DNA from: Syncephalis plumigaleata
Lineage: Eukaryota > Zoopagomycota > Zoopagomycetes > Zoopagales > Piptocephalidaceae
Direction of reading: 5' to 3'
Assembly (NCBI GenBank): GCA_025201365.1
Contig: JAIXMF010000001.1
Location: 310,001 to 374,000 of the forward strand
Length of the DNA: 64,000 nt
In this document: piece by piece, positions 12,638-24,132 of the stretch
Layout: each line of letters begins with the position of its first letter
Numbering within the stretch: the stretch's first letter is position 1
Notes under the pieces: model-generated
What the model was told of the DNA's origin: nothing
The model's database searches: none
What the model saw: the letters and a program-made list of their open reading frames with translations, nothing else
Position numbers and translations under genes: made by a program

Positions 12638-13701
12638 TTATGAATAGGACATCCACATGCGTCCAATAAACCATGCCACAATTATTGCTAGAATACACAG
12701 GAAACCTAAGTGTGATTATGATTAACATCTATTATTCATTAGTGTCTATTCTAGTATGTGGACCTACCAGCTAATAAGGCTTGACGTATCATCATACTAC
12801 GATAGCCTCTACCCTCTCGTAACTCATCCAATTGACGTCGAAATTGATCAATCTACACGTATAATGTACAAGTAATATGTCAGCTACTGGTATGTCTGAT
12901 AAAGTACAAGTAAAACACGTACTTTAGTTTGATTTTGTCCTAGAAACTTGGATCGTTCATCTAACTTCATACTAGCCAAATGCAATCGATCCTGTGCATT
13001 TTGTGCGCTCACTCGTGCACCACGTAACTGATCCAATTGATTATGAATACCGAATTCCGCCGCATACTGTAATGCCTCATGCAATTCCTATCAGGTATTG
13101 TTAGTGTTATGGTTCATCTCTAGTCACCATTCCACTTTATACGCCATTTACCTGTTCTTCATTGTCTAGTTCAGCCAAACGACGTTGCTGCTCGTGTAAT
13201 CGTTGCATTTTCGTTTCAATTTCCTCTCGTAGCAGATCAGCTCGCTTCTTGTGTATCTCGTGGCGTTTCTCCAATTCTTGCACGAATACTTGTAACCATC
13301 TAGTTCAATGTAGTATACCTGTCAATAACAATGATATTCTACTATTTATGATCATCATGATCATTTCTTCTACGTACTGTTGCTCCTCGACTGTCATCGG
13401 TTCTATGGTAGACATACCCGAACCACTTAGTGAAATGGATGCTGGTGCATCATCAATGGCTTCTCGTCGATGACTTCCACTACCATCATACGCTGAGGCT
13501 GTCGTTATATCGCGGTCATTCGCGGCAGTCGTCATAGGAACATTAGATGACCTCTCGGTATCGTATTCAAAACGACGTCCATTACTATCGGGTCTACTCC
13601 AAGATTGTTCTATTTAGCAAAGTATTATTTCCTATGTTTAATAATAGTCATAGCAGTATACAATAATAGTCAAATATATTACCGTTGGATAGTATAGACA
13701 T
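12638..13701 (-). CDS. Unrecognised coiled-coil protein with a C-terminal membrane anchor
   Basis: The start MSILSN is followed by a small intron, then a polar Ser/Thr-rich N-terminal region (SWSRPDSNGRRFEYD ... SISLSGSG). Long heptad-type helices come next: FVQELEKRHEIHKKRADLLR, KMQRLHEQQRRLAELDNEEQ and GARVSAQNAQDRLHLASMKL. Another helix (IDQFRRQLDELREG) precedes a single transmembrane stretch, FLCILAIIVAWFIG, and a short tail RMWMSYS. That layout is a tail-anchored protein facing the cytosol. Six exons are visible with introns of about 40-80 bp. I do not recognise the family; a SNARE-associated or membrane-tether role is possible, but no SNARE motif is visible. It is convergent with the neighbouring Mtd1 only loosely. 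Confidence 0.7.
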
Positions 13702-13846
13702 GATGACTTGTACAACTACAACTACAACTACAATAATAATAAAGGAAAGATGTTTGTTATAAAAAAGTGACAACCACTTTACTCTCCCTTCTTTTACTTG
13801 GTAGGTCTTGTAACCGCTTATTGTTGTTGTTGTAGTTGTTGTTGTT

Positions 13847-15777
13847 ATGACAAGTCCACACTCATTGGATAAGTTGGCCGATCAAGCAACAAACGAGCCA
13901 ACATGGACGTCTGACGCACAAACACACACTTGTAGCGACGATATAGTAATGACGAATAGACACCCTCTACAACTGATATACAGCCGACGTCTAGTTATGA
14001 GAATCCACAAGTCAATCATACAGAAAGCAGTTCAAGGAAGTCGCGTGTCAAGTTCCGTCATGAGCGTAAGAAAGCACGACGGTGTGCACAACGACAACAA
14101 GATGCCATCGAACGACGAACGCGTGCTCAACAGAAACGACAAGCACTAGAAGCGGAATGGGCACTGAATCCCGCGTTAAAAGTGGTTAAAAGTAAGTTAA
14201 CTAGCTAGCTTTTTATCGTATATAGACTATTCATAGTTACTGATACAAATTGAATCGATAGAGATTGAAAAGGAACATGCTCAAGCGGAATAGTAAGTCT
14301 AATGAATACTTGTCACGCCTCTCTATCTTGCCTCTATTGACATCTTCATTCATAGTGAACGTCAAAAGAAACAATGGGAGACACGCGAACGAGAGATTGA
14401 ACAGGCCAATCAAGCTAGAAAGGCAGCCGAGGAAGCGAGACAACGTCGAGAAGAACAAGCCATTGTAAGTGAATAGTCAGTAATCACGATAACCGCTCTA
14501 TTAATACTATGAATAATGATAATAGGCAGAATGGAATCAAACATTAGCACGTATGATTACGCAACGTGCCACACCTATGGTAATGTCTATTGTCTTGTTG
14601 AATATATACTCTATGGAATGTTCATATCAACTCTTTATCTATGTTTGTACATGATTAGGTTGTACCTAGTGGACAAGGATCTACGAGTGTATTTGAACCG
14701 GGTCGTGTACATCATACTACTAGTAGTGCCACTACTACATCTAATGAAACATTGGATAACCCTTCTATAGTAAGTAATAGATATAATGAATGAATACTAG
14801 TACTAATAATAATAATACATAGCCAATATGTCCATCGTATGCGAAAACAGCATCTTGTCGATTTGGTATTCAGTGTAGTTTACGACATCCACCACCGCCA
14901 TTATCGTCGAAACGTTTACTCATCCGTGGATTATTCGCCACTGATCGACGAGCATTACCCGCCGATCTTGATGACGCACTCGAGGTAAGTCATTATTACA
15001 CTAAGCGTTTCAAGCCTAGAATACTTGCAGCACACATTCGCGTGTAAACAATTCAAATTGGTACTCGTCCTCCGTACACGTTTATTGTATCCCTTTATTA
15101 TGCATTGAAATGAAGAGCAATAGAATGTAAATTACGAATACAGCGTATAACCATAACTCAATCCTGTTGATTTAGCACGATGATGACGAGGAAGAGCAGC
15201 GTTATCAACATTTTTACTTGGATCTTGTCGCGGAATTGGCTAAATACGGTAGCATTACGCAATTCAAGGTAGCACTTGATTATAGCAATGGTGATCATTA
15301 TGAACCTACTAATAGGAATACTGACACTCTACGCTATGACAATAGGTGTGTCGTAATAAAGTAGATCATCTACGCGGTAATGTCTACATTGAGTATAATC
15401 GAGAAGAAGAGGCAGCCTACGCAATACGACAACTTCGTGGTAGATGGTATGCTGGTAAACGATTATTCCCCGAATTAGTGACAATGTCACCCTGGTCAGA
15501 TATAATATGTAGTAAGTAGCTGGTATATATATACAATACGCATTATAATAACTATTGTTATACAGCTAATAATGAACGCGGTAATTGCATCAAGGGTGAT
15601 CATCAATGTCAACTATTACACATTTATCGATACAGACGCAATACAAGTAGTTCGCTAGTTGCTCACACTCATTCTAAAGAGAAAACATCACAGCATGTAG
15701 ATAATAATCCTGCTCATCATCATTCACGAATATCTTCTTCGTCTTCGTCTTCTACTTCACGTCATCGTCATTATTAA
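13847..15777 (+). CDS. ZRSR2: U2AF35-related splicing factor ZRSR2-type (CCCH zinc finger, RRM, CCCH)
   Basis: ZRSR proteins bind the 3' splice site AG, notably in the minor (U12) spliceosome. Here a charged N-terminal helix (RKKARRCAQRQQDAIERRTR, ALEAEWALNPALKVVK) is followed by EYERQKKQWETREREIEQ, a first zinc finger (CPSYAKTASCRFGIQCSLRH), a UHM/RRM (LLIRGLFATD ... YGSITQFKVCRNKVDHLRGN, VYIEYNREEEAAYAIRQLRG then RWYAGK) and a second finger (ICTNNERGNCIKGDHQCQLL followed by H). The C-terminus is Ser/His/Arg-rich like RS tails. At least seven introns are present. The ATG at 13847 is plausible, but the frame of the first codons does not join directly to the RKKARR frame, which opens only after 13969; the true N-terminus or an indel there is unresolved. 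Stop at 15777. Confidence 0.85.
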
Positions 15778-15816
15778 TCTGTCATAGTAATACTAGTAAT
15801 AGTAGTAATAAATTTA

Positions 15817-16907
15817 TTATTCCAATCTTAGTTTCTCCTCCAATGCCTCTACTGCCACTCGATCTAGAATCAGTAGATCATATTGTAACATACGATAAAC
15901 ATCAAGCTCCTCGGCCCGTGTACACTCCACACGTGGTACATTATTCGAGGCAATACGAAGATTCTTCTCCACCGCCGATCTACCTGTAGTAAGTAATAAT
16001 GATCGATTCATCCAATGGTGTCGTTGTACTAGATCAACAAATGCTCGTGTCTTGTATTCGTTCATTTGCAATGCATCCACAATCACCAACTGATCCTGCG
16101 CGTATTTCGTGGATAATGCCGATCGTAATGCTGCCAACTGTACCTTAAGCGGTAGTTTTGTACTATGATCGCGTGGTGTCGGTCCAAATACACTGGCACC
16201 TAATTACATTGATGCATAAACACTTGTTCATTAACACACACATACACACTAATAATTGATAGTTAATTGTCGTCGTTACTACTACTTACCACCACGGAAT
16301 TGAGGTGCACGCACGGTACCGACACGAGCCCGACCCCGACCCTTTTGCGGGGCTCCTTTACGTGTCGTACCACGAACATCGCTAATACCCTTGGTGGCGT
16401 GCGTGCCCTGTCGCATACCGTCACGCTGCCACACCACGGCACGATGCATCAAGTCAACGCGTGGTGTTGTACCGAACACGCCAATATCAAGCTTATCGAT
16501 GGTGTAGGGTCGGCCCGTTTGGAATTCGTGCACCCAGCTTGCACTTTACGCGGGAATGGATTAGCACGAACTGCTTCGTAGCGTGGTGCTTGTTTAGCGG
16601 CAGCATCCACCAATGCTAGACGTGCTATCTCGCGTGGATCAACGGTTAGACCGCTCGCACTTTCATGTTGGTCAGTGGTTGGATCTACAACAGTAGCAAA
16701 AGAACGCGATCGAGATCTAAAAGCAAGTGCAGTTGTCTATACGTGTATTATAATCACGATAGTAATTAATAGATAGTACAAGTAACCCTATGTCAATATT
16801 ATGATTATTACCGATGAACAACCAGTGATTGCTGGCTTCCAACAATGCTGAAGCAATGTAGAAATAGTCGTGGTGGTTGTTGTTGTTGTTGGACGTGGTA
16901 ACAACAT
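15817..16907 (-). CDS. MRPL4 (YML6): Mitochondrial large-subunit ribosomal protein uL4m
   Basis: The core uL4 signature is clear: [20 protein letters not shown], then [20 protein letters not shown] and [20 protein letters not shown] followed by VRAPQFRGG, which lines the nascent-peptide tunnel in the mitoribosome. The C-terminal exon (16137-15817) has the [12 protein letters not shown] strand. An ATG at 16907 gives [10 protein letters not shown], Ser/Thr-rich and fit for a mitochondrial presequence, before an intron ending near 16719. Two joins are imperfect. The intron 3' end and the N-terminal exon disagree in phase, and at about 16540 the frame of NPFPRKVQA shifts by one base before WVHEFQTG, as if a single base were missing. 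Since VQAWVHEF would match family members, an indel in the sequence is the simplest reading. Confidence 0.85.
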
Positions 16908-17336
16908 GGTGAAATAAAAATAAAATAAAATAGGGAATAGTGAGAAAGGATGAAAATGTTAAATAAAACTCGTAATTAGGTTTAAACAGAGGAAGCATGC
17001 ATTTAACAAACACAATCTAAACGATCATTATATGTTCTAGTATATATATATTATCAAGTAGAGCAAACAAACAAATAGTAATAATCTTTAGCATAGATAG
17101 ACGATGATATATACAACAACAACAGCAACCATCATCATTAAACAAAGCTTAGCATGATAGCAATTCAATTATACGAGAGAGAGAATAACAAACAGTCAAA
17201 TCAAACGTATATACACATATTACATTACACATTACAATTCAATTATGAAAGAAGCAAGTGGATTTATAGTAGAAGATGATAGACAGCAATTTAGCAGATA
17301 GTTTTAAAAAACAAAAACACCGCAAATTGATGCTAT

Positions 17337-18713
17337 TTATTTCTTTCCGGCCTTAGCGGCAGACTTGGTGGTCTTACCGGTCTTGTCAACCTTCTCGACG
17401 GCCTTGATGACACCGACGGCGACGGTTTGACGCATATCACGGACGGCGAAACGACCGAGAGGAGCGTATTCTTGGAAGGACTCGACGCACATTGGCTTGG
17501 TTGGCACCATCTTGACGATAGCGGCATCACCAGACTTGACGAATTTTGGATTGGCTTCGAGGGACTTGCCGGAACGGCGGTCGATCTTCTCAATCAATTC
17601 CTGGAACTTGCAGGCAATGTGAGCGGTGTGGCAATCCAACACTGGCGAGTAGCCGTTGCTGATTTGACCTGGATGGTTCAAGACAATAACTTGAGCGGTG
17701 AAGGAACCGGCTTCCTTGGCTGGGTCGTTCTTGGAGTCAGAGCAGACGTTACCACGACGGATGTCCTTGACGGAGACGTTCTTGACGTTGAAACCAACGT
17801 TGTCACCTGGGTTACCTTCGGCCAATTGTTCGTGATGCATTTCAACGGACTTGACTTCAGTGGTGACACCAGCTGGAGCGAAAGTGACAACCATGTTTGG
17901 CTTAATGACACCGGTTTCGACACGGCCTACTGGCACGGTACCGATACCACCGATCTTGTAGACGTCCTGGAGTGGCAGACGGAGAGGACGGTCGGTTGGA
18001 CGCACTGGTGGGTCGATGCTGTCGATGGCTTCCAACAAGGTCTTGCCGGTCTTCTCACCAGCCTTGGTCTCCTTGGTCCATCCCTTGAACCAGTTCATGT
18101 TGGTAGAGGCTTCCAACATGTTGTCACCGTGCCAGCCAGAGATTGGCACGAATGGGACGGACTTGGGGTTGTAACCAACCTTCTTGATGAAACCGGAAGT
18201 TTCCTTGACGATTTCAAGATAACGATCTTGGGACCAGTTGGCAGTGTCCATCTTGTTGATGGCAACGATGAGCTGTTTGACACCGAGGGTGAAGGCCAAT
18301 AGAGCGTGTTCACGGGTTTGACCATCCTTGGAGATACCAGCTTCGAATTCACCAGTACCGGCGGCAATGATAAGGATACCGCAATCGGCTTGGGAGGTAC
18401 CGGTAATCATGTTCTTGATGAAATCACGATGTCCTGGGGCGTCAATGACGGTAACTTGGTACTTGGGGGTCTCGAACTTCCAGAGAGCAATATCGATGGT
18501 GATACCACGCTCACGCTCGGCCTTAAGCTTGTCCAATACCCAGGCATACTTGAAGGAACCCTTACCCAACTCAGCGGCTTCCTTCTCGAACTTCTCAATG
18601 GTACGCTTATCAATACCACCGCACTTGTAGATCAAGTGACCAGTAGTGGTCGACTTGCCAGAGTCGACGTGACCAATGACGACGACGTTAACGTGACCCT
18701 TATCTTTACCCAT
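17337..18713 (-). CDS. TEF1: Translation elongation factor 1-alpha
   Basis: A complete, intron-free 458-residue coding region. EF-1alpha delivers aminoacyl-tRNA to the ribosome as a GTPase. All G motifs are intact: GHVDSGKST (P-loop), DAPGHRDF (G3), NKMD (G4), and the [16 protein letters not shown] context. The C-terminal beta-barrels contain [18 protein letters not shown] and the usual Lys-rich end. The methionine of [12 protein letters not shown] at 18713 is used; an upstream in-frame ATG (18731) lies in the leader intron. Codon use is strongly biased (AAG, GGT, ACC, CTCs), unlike the AT-rich neighbours, as expected for a very highly expressed gene. A single intron sits in the 5' leader, ending two bases before the ATG. 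Confidence 0.99.
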   Translation of the reverse strand: MGKDKGHVNVVVIGHVDSGKSTTTGHLIYKCGGIDKRTIEKFEKEAAELGKGSFKYAWVLDKLKAERERGITIDIALWKFETPKYQVTVIDAPGHRDFIKNMITGTSQADCGILIIAAGTGEFEAGISKDGQTREHALLAFTLGVKQLIVAINKMDTANWSQDRYLEIVKETSGFIKKVGYNPKSVPFVPISGWHGDNMLEASTNMNWFKGWTKETKAGEKTGKTLLEAIDSIDPPVRPTDRPLRLPLQDVYKIGGIGTVPVGRVETGVIKPNMVVTFAPAGVTTEVKSVEMHHEQLAEGNPGDNVGFNVKNVSVKDIRRGNVCSDSKNDPAKEAGSFTAQVIVLNHPGQISNGYSPVLDCHTAHIACKFQELIEKIDRRSGKSLEANPKFVKSGDAAIVKMVPTKPMCVESFQEYAPLGRFAVRDMRQTVAVGVIKAVEKVDKTGKTTKSAAKAGKK

Positions 18714-18715
18714 GG

Positions 18716-19081
18716 CTAGAGAAGCAAGCAAGCAAGCAAGAAAGAAAAGCTATGGTTAGTATACAAAACATCTAATTGACTAATAACAATATATAAACAC
18801 ATACGGCCATGCATTATCTAGTTGTTTAAGCAGTAGAATGTAGCTTGTGTACTTGCAGGAATACTACAATTACTATTGCTACTGCTATGCTATGTATTTG
18901 CAAATTGATAGATTGTCAAGAATACTCGTCAACTTCTACTTCAACATCTACTTTCTTGCATCCATCCATCCATCCATCCATTTGCAAATACATAGCATAT
19001 ACATCTACTAGAACTACAGCAACAACAACAACAACTAGATACATGACAACACATGCTACATGCTACTACAATAATACATAC
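18716..19081 (-). other. 5'-leader intron of EF-1alpha
   Basis: Read on the minus strand, CATCAGCAG/GTATGT is a strong donor and CTCTAG/CCATGG a good acceptor, giving a 366-bp intron in the untranslated leader that ends two bases before the start codon. It contains a GGAT tetranucleotide tract (18958-18983), AGC and ACA repeats and long TA-rich stretches. A leader intron is common in EF-1alpha genes of fungi and animals and often boosts expression. The exact splice sites are inferred by eye. Confidence 0.75.
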
Positions 19082-19156
19082 CTGCTGATGATACTAACTA
19101 CACGCGTAGAATATGTGAATTGCTACTTCGAAGAGGCGAATGAAACGAAGGGAAGA

Positions 19157-19177
19157 AGCAGAAGCTGGGGGTTTGGG
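19157..19177 (-). promoter_or_regulatory. Bipartite promoter motif shared with RPL13
   Basis: In gene orientation the site reads CCCAAAC, a short spacer, then AGCTTCTGCT. The same two blocks in the same order occur upstream of RPL13 (36109-36130), at nearly the same distance (75-95 bp) from the leader-intron donor. It begins about 16 bp past a TATA box, so it probably overlaps the transcription start or the first untranslated bases. The factor is unknown; the CCCAAAC half resembles Rap1/Tbf1-type sites. Confidence 0.5.
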
Positions 19178-19192
19178 CATCGAATTCTGCGC

Positions 19193-19198
19193 TTTATA
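19193..19198 (-). promoter_or_regulatory. TATA box of EF-1alpha
   Basis: The minus strand reads GCAGTATAAAGCGCAG, a consensus TATA box about 110 bp upstream of the leader-intron donor. The spacing gives room for a short noncoding first exon. It is the only TATAAA near the presumed start. Confidence 0.55.
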
Positions 19199-19678
19199 CT
19201 GCGTGGCCATCCTACAGTTTATTGAGCAAACTGGCAAAAAAAAAAAGAGCTCCATGTTAGCCAATCAATGATAGAGGGTAAGCGTGCGTGAGAACCAATC
19301 AGTAGAAACCTAGTGAATTTTTCCATTTTCCATTTTCCATTTTCTACTCACTACAAAGAAAATTGACTAAATCCAATTATTCAAACGAACTTTGTTTCGT
19401 TCAGTGACTTGTTAATTCTGAGTTAAAACATGCCACTCAGAAGGAGAAAGAGTAAGTTTAAGCGTAGAATCACGCTATTATTTTGTCTTCTTTTACTAGA
19501 CTAGTAACAACGATGTTATGCTGTAAATCAACTACCAGTCTATTGTTAATAAGAATAAATGTAATAACATGAACTATATAATGCAAAAGAACAAATAGGC
19601 ATATAAGCAACATGAGTAAACTGAATAGAATCAATGATGTATATATAATAGTAATAGTAGTAATAGTAATAATAATAA

Positions 19679-20989
19679 TTAGGCACCAGCAGATGATTCC
19701 AATTTCTCGAAATGACGTCGTGCTACCATAATATTCATTTGTGTTGCTGCCGATTCTGTTAATATAGTAGTCAATGACATGTATATGTATATGTATATAT
19801 TCATACAATTAGCTACTTGTTCTATTGTAATACGAATACTAATGATCACTTACCAATGGTAGGATCTGACATAATCACCATCACATAAGTGTTACTGGTT
19901 AATGCATCGATAAATGCTGTAAATCCATCCTTGCGTATTTCCATACTTTTAAATTGCGTTTGTAATTTACTATACAAATAAATCAATAACTGGTTAATGG
20001 ATTATTTCTACTATTACTTACGTGCAACTTAGTTTAAACTGTTTAATAATACTGCTAATCTTTTCAAATCGTGCATGATCCGCATGTGGTCGCTGTGAAG
20101 CATGAGCAATAACTAGAAAGGTGGCACGTTCAAATAGGACAACCTCATCGGCATCGCATACACGACAGAACTTGTTCAGATGCGAGGCTAACAAGTTAAC
20201 ATTCGGCACTAGTGTGTAGACGATAGATGACCATGCCTAATCGCATTTTACTTGTTATTCCTACGTACTTGTCTATATACCGCACACGCTCACCTTAAAC
20301 AATGACTCGTCCCAGATAGTGGTGGCAAACGCGGTAATCTCCAATGGTTCCGATCGTGTACGTAATTCCTCGAATCGTTCGTGGAATACTTGTTCACGCA
20401 TCTCCTCAGGTACTAGATCCATCTTATGCACTAGACAGAATATCTTTGCCTGTTTCGAGTGGGTCATAATGGCCTCTAAGCAACTCTGATAGTAGTGCAT
20501 GTCACGGTCATCGCAGTTCTCCACGTCAAACACGTAGATAAGCACCTCGACATTACGGAAGATATGATCGCGTTGACTAACGAAATAGTTCTCCATAAAT
20601 GTCTCTTGTCTATCGATGAATAATAATAATAATGAGTCTACTTGTTCGTTTGTTCATGCTCTACACTTACCCTCCGCAATCCCATAGATTGAGCACTAGA
20701 TTACCTAGGAATCTGACGTGCGAATGCTCCACATCCACTATGACATCATCGCTACAAGTCAACAATGGATATCTATGCCGTAATACTCATTATAGTAGAA
20801 AGAACTTACGCGTAGCTCCTAGACGACGCGTATCTCGTGCAATATAATTAGAAAAGATAATGGAACGCATGGACGTCTTGCCAGCACCACTCTTTCCCAT
20901 CAGTAATACCTAAACAAAAGTCATATATGTACATATATATGAATAACTAATCATATGCCAAGCAATAGTCAACTTACTTTCTTCTTCAT
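19679..20989 (-). CDS. GTR1: Rag-type small GTPase Gtr1 (RagA/B)
   Basis: Gtr1 pairs with Gtr2 on the vacuole and signals amino-acid supply to TORC1. The protein starts [22 protein letters not shown], the Rag P-loop, then [15 protein letters not shown] (switch I). Next come an exon with LNLWDCGG-type sequence around 20690-20790, [20 protein letters not shown] and [12 protein letters not shown] (G4 HKMD, typical of Rag proteins). The C-terminal roadblock part includes [20 protein letters not shown] and [14 protein letters not shown]. Seven or so exons are separated by introns of 50-90 bp. The start at 20989 is the first ATG; stop at 19679. Identity is strong. Confidence 0.93.
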
Positions 20990-21060
20990 AATGACTAGAA
21001 TATGTCAGTCAAGCAATTACGAAATGATTAGACACTCTGCTTAGATGTATGTGTACGTCT

Positions 21061-21084
21061 GTGTGTGTGTGTGTGTGTGTGTGT
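21061..21084. repeat. GT dinucleotide microsatellite
   Basis: Twelve GT units in an intergenic region upstream of Gtr1. Confidence 0.95.
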
Positions 21085-21641
21085 CTACCAATAATGAGAG
21101 TGAGTGAGTAAGTGAGGAATGCACCATTCCAACCCTGTCATTGGTTATTGGTCTCATTCCTTCCCTTTGGTGTTGTATGAGTAAAATGAAGTGATTGCCG
21201 TATGACGACATGATTCAGCTGATTCGTCTTGTTTTCCTCCGTCTCTTACTTGTATCATCCATGATATGTCACACTCGATGAAACGTCATAGTATCATGTC
21301 ATTCTGTCTCTTTGTGTCTTTATAAGAAGAAGAAGAAGCTATTCTTATCCTGCCTCCTATACTACATCCATGGATTGATGGCTTGATTGAATACTGATAA
21401 TAGTAGTGTGGATTTAAATGGCTCTGTCACATGGTTAACCATTTGAATAACCGCCTGCTTAACAGGATACAAGAAAGATATGCACACATGTATATACGCG
21501 CACATGTACACACAAACAACTCGTCATTTGGTCAGTCGGCACTTCAAATGCCACTATGAATATGCACAATAGCCATCATCGTTTGTATTAGTTGTTGTGG
21601 TTGTGGTTGTTGTACTAGTAGTACATTATTGCATTCCTCAA

Positions 21642-21678
21642 TAGACAGATAGATAGACAGATAGATAGACAGATAGAT
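21642..21678. repeat. GATA/GACA tetranucleotide microsatellite
   Basis: An interrupted run of AGAC and AGAT units in intergenic DNA. Confidence 0.9.
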
Positions 21679-22587
21679 ACGATTGCCATTATCGTTAACA
21701 TGATACAATGACTAATTCTCTTACAACGGGTAAAGCAAAATAGAAACAGCTTCACCATATCCGGTAGATATGGATACGCTGCTCTATCTCTATAGATATG
21801 TATCTCCCTATTATCCACCATAATATCCATCTAACGTCATGGCAATTGTCTAATATAAGGAGAAATGATTCATTTGCTTTGCTTACTTGTCACAAGTAGA
21901 TACGTGTCTGCATGGACACTTACGATTTAAACAGACGTGGTTGTCATGCCATGCTATGCAATGGTAATGATAATGATGTCCATCTCCTCATTAACAACTG
22001 ATAAGCATAGTATGATGAAACATCACCTGCTTGTCTCTGTCTGTCTCTCTCTGCCTCTGTCTCTGTCTCGGTATTCTCCATTCGTGTATTCGTGTATTCG
22101 TGTGTGTGTGTGTGTGTGTGTCTATCGTCACTATTGTCCGATCGACCATGCACACCATAAATGGTGCCGTGTTGTATCTTTTCCAAATGTTCCTTCAACT
22201 TTTCAACTCAACTTCAACCTCCTCGCTCAACTCGTTCAACCCGCTCACTTTCTCCTTTTTCTCCTGCTAGTGCTTATATCTTGGTGTTTTAGTTGTTTAC
22301 TATTGCTGTCTCCCTGACTGTTTTGCCCTAACACCCTCCTTATTCCCATTGTCCTTTCCTATTGCTGCAGCCTTTCCAATTCTATGGTTAGCCATACGGG
22401 TCTTTTCTTCATTTTTATCATTATATCATCATCATCAATATCATCAATATCATCATCAACTAGCTTGCTATCAAAGTGTACTCAACTATAAATTATGTAA
22501 GTATTCTCATCATCGTCATTATAATAAATACACATATTAATTTCTATGCATAGGGAAAAGAATAGCTCATTCAATTCTACAATCAAG

Positions 22588-23501
22588 ATGGCGTGTACAC
22601 CTCAATCGAATGTAGACGAGAAACGGGTAACAGCAACAGCAACAGCGGTAACAGTATCGCAACAATCATCATCTCAATCATCATCGCAAAGTGAACCACT
22701 TTCCCTATTGGAGCGGCGTTTGTCTGGACGAACAGGCTCCTCTGGTGTCACCTTTATTGACAAACGGATTGGTATGTATTTGGGAAGGACAACATAGGAA
22801 GTGTGTGTACGTACGTATGAACGTATGCATATGTGACTATGTCTGTGTGTGCGTATATGGGTGGGTGAGAACAGGTGTAGTTGATGCAGTGTGACCGTAC
22901 AATACTGTAGGCAAAGGCCAGACACTATGTCATTGCCGCAGTTACACTCAGTCTAGCAGGGACGAGTGTACAGCAGCTATACAACTACATCATTATTGCC
23001 ATGTCAAATGAAATAGATACGCACAACAGGGCACTCATCAGTAATTCGTTCTTTATGCTTATTGATGTTTTGTCTATACTTCTACTTACAGAACTAACAA
23101 GAGGATTGTCTGTTCCAAATGCGCGTGCTCCACGTACGCCATATCCTGATACTCTCCCAATCACGCCTGCTACTGCTGGTAGTACATCTACTCATTATAC
23201 CGCTACTACTAGCGAGGAGGGAATACTAGATCGAGCTGGTGCTGCACTCGAATTGTCATCGCCGTTGTCGAATGAAGTAGCGACAGCACCCATTGATGAT
23301 GGCGCATCTAGTACTTCACGTCGATCTAGTACATCGATGACATCGACATCTCGCACAAATGGCAAAAAGAACACTCCAGGTCAGAATCGTTCATCGGCTC
23401 GTTTTGCCTGGATGGCCGATTGGCGTCGTATCATTGGTGTAACTAGTATTGTAATAATCATGGTAGCCATGGCAGTAACCTCTGCTAAAGTACAAGAGTA
23501 G
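22588..23501 (+). CDS. Orphan tail-anchored, Ser/Thr-rich protein
   Basis: Exon 1 (MACTPQSNVDEKRVTATATA to about 22770) contains SLLERRLSGRTGSSGVTFID. A 320-bp intron (GTATGT donor at 22771, TTACAG acceptor at about 23090) would join in frame to ELTRGLSVPNARAPRTPYPD and a Ser/Thr-rich disordered region. The protein ends with a basic stretch and one hydrophobic helix, IIGVTSIVIIMVAMAV, then TSAKVQE-stop at 23501. This is a tail-anchor pattern for ER or outer mitochondrial membrane. An upstream ATG at 22546 is in frame and could be used instead. No family is recognised. The joined exon model is my inference; an alternative internal exon at 22913-22960 is possible. Confidence 0.55.
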
Positions 23502-24132
23502 CACCTCGCTTAATAGATATATATACATATATTCTCTAGTGAAGTGTGTATAATTGCTCTTCTCTCATTCTCTATTCTTATTACTATTCTTCTATCTATC
23601 CTCGTTGACTATCGTTCTAGGATAGTATTTCATTTCATTTGATTTACGATTTACTTGATTACCCTTATTCACGATAACATAACGCCGCATTTGGTTCATT
23701 TGCTTTGATGTTCACTGACATAGAAACTTTAACCACCGGCACTCTTTTCATTTCTATATCTCCATTATTGTCTCGTCTCGTCTCTCTCGATTGCATATCA
23801 TATGCTTACTTTGAAAATTACAAAAACTTATCTCTTTCGTGTATTATCCGTTAGTATTGCGTGCGCGTATAAACCATTGCCTTCTTTCTTTCTTTCTTTC
23901 TAAACACTAATTCCTTACTTGATTACAATCATTATAAAATACAATAACCATTCGCAATAATTCTACTTGTCATTGTACTTGTGTTTTGTAATGTTTTTAT
24001 TCCTACAATAGTGTGTCATCATCATCATCATTGATTAACTTGTTACATCTCTGTTACACATATACACGTATACATTTGCATATATATGTATGTGTGTGTA
24101 CCTATTTCTATTCAATCAACATATGCACTATG
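23502..24132. other. Intergenic, AT-rich
   Basis: Convergent 3' flanks of the orphan tail-anchored gene and LMBRD2. It contains TTTC and ATC microsatellites and poly(A)-signal-like stretches, but no gene that I can support. Confidence 0.6.

Larger units (their letters stand above)
20990..22587. other. Intergenic region, microsatellite-rich
   Basis: No gene is supported here between the divergent Gtr1 and orphan tail-anchored genes. It holds a GT repeat (21061-21084), a GATA/GACA repeat (21642-21678), CT-rich tracts near 22030-22075 and a second GT repeat (22100-22121). The open frames in it are repetitive and have no family-like motifs. Promoters of both neighbours must lie here, but no clear site was singled out. 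Confidence 0.6.

Noticed and set aside
17427-18302. A 291-codon open frame on the plus strand
   Set aside because: It lies antisense within EF-1alpha and is a by-product of the biased codon use there; no family features.
21061-22121. Regular short repeats as a CRISPR or satellite array
   Set aside because: They are simple di- and tetranucleotide microsatellites without spacers.
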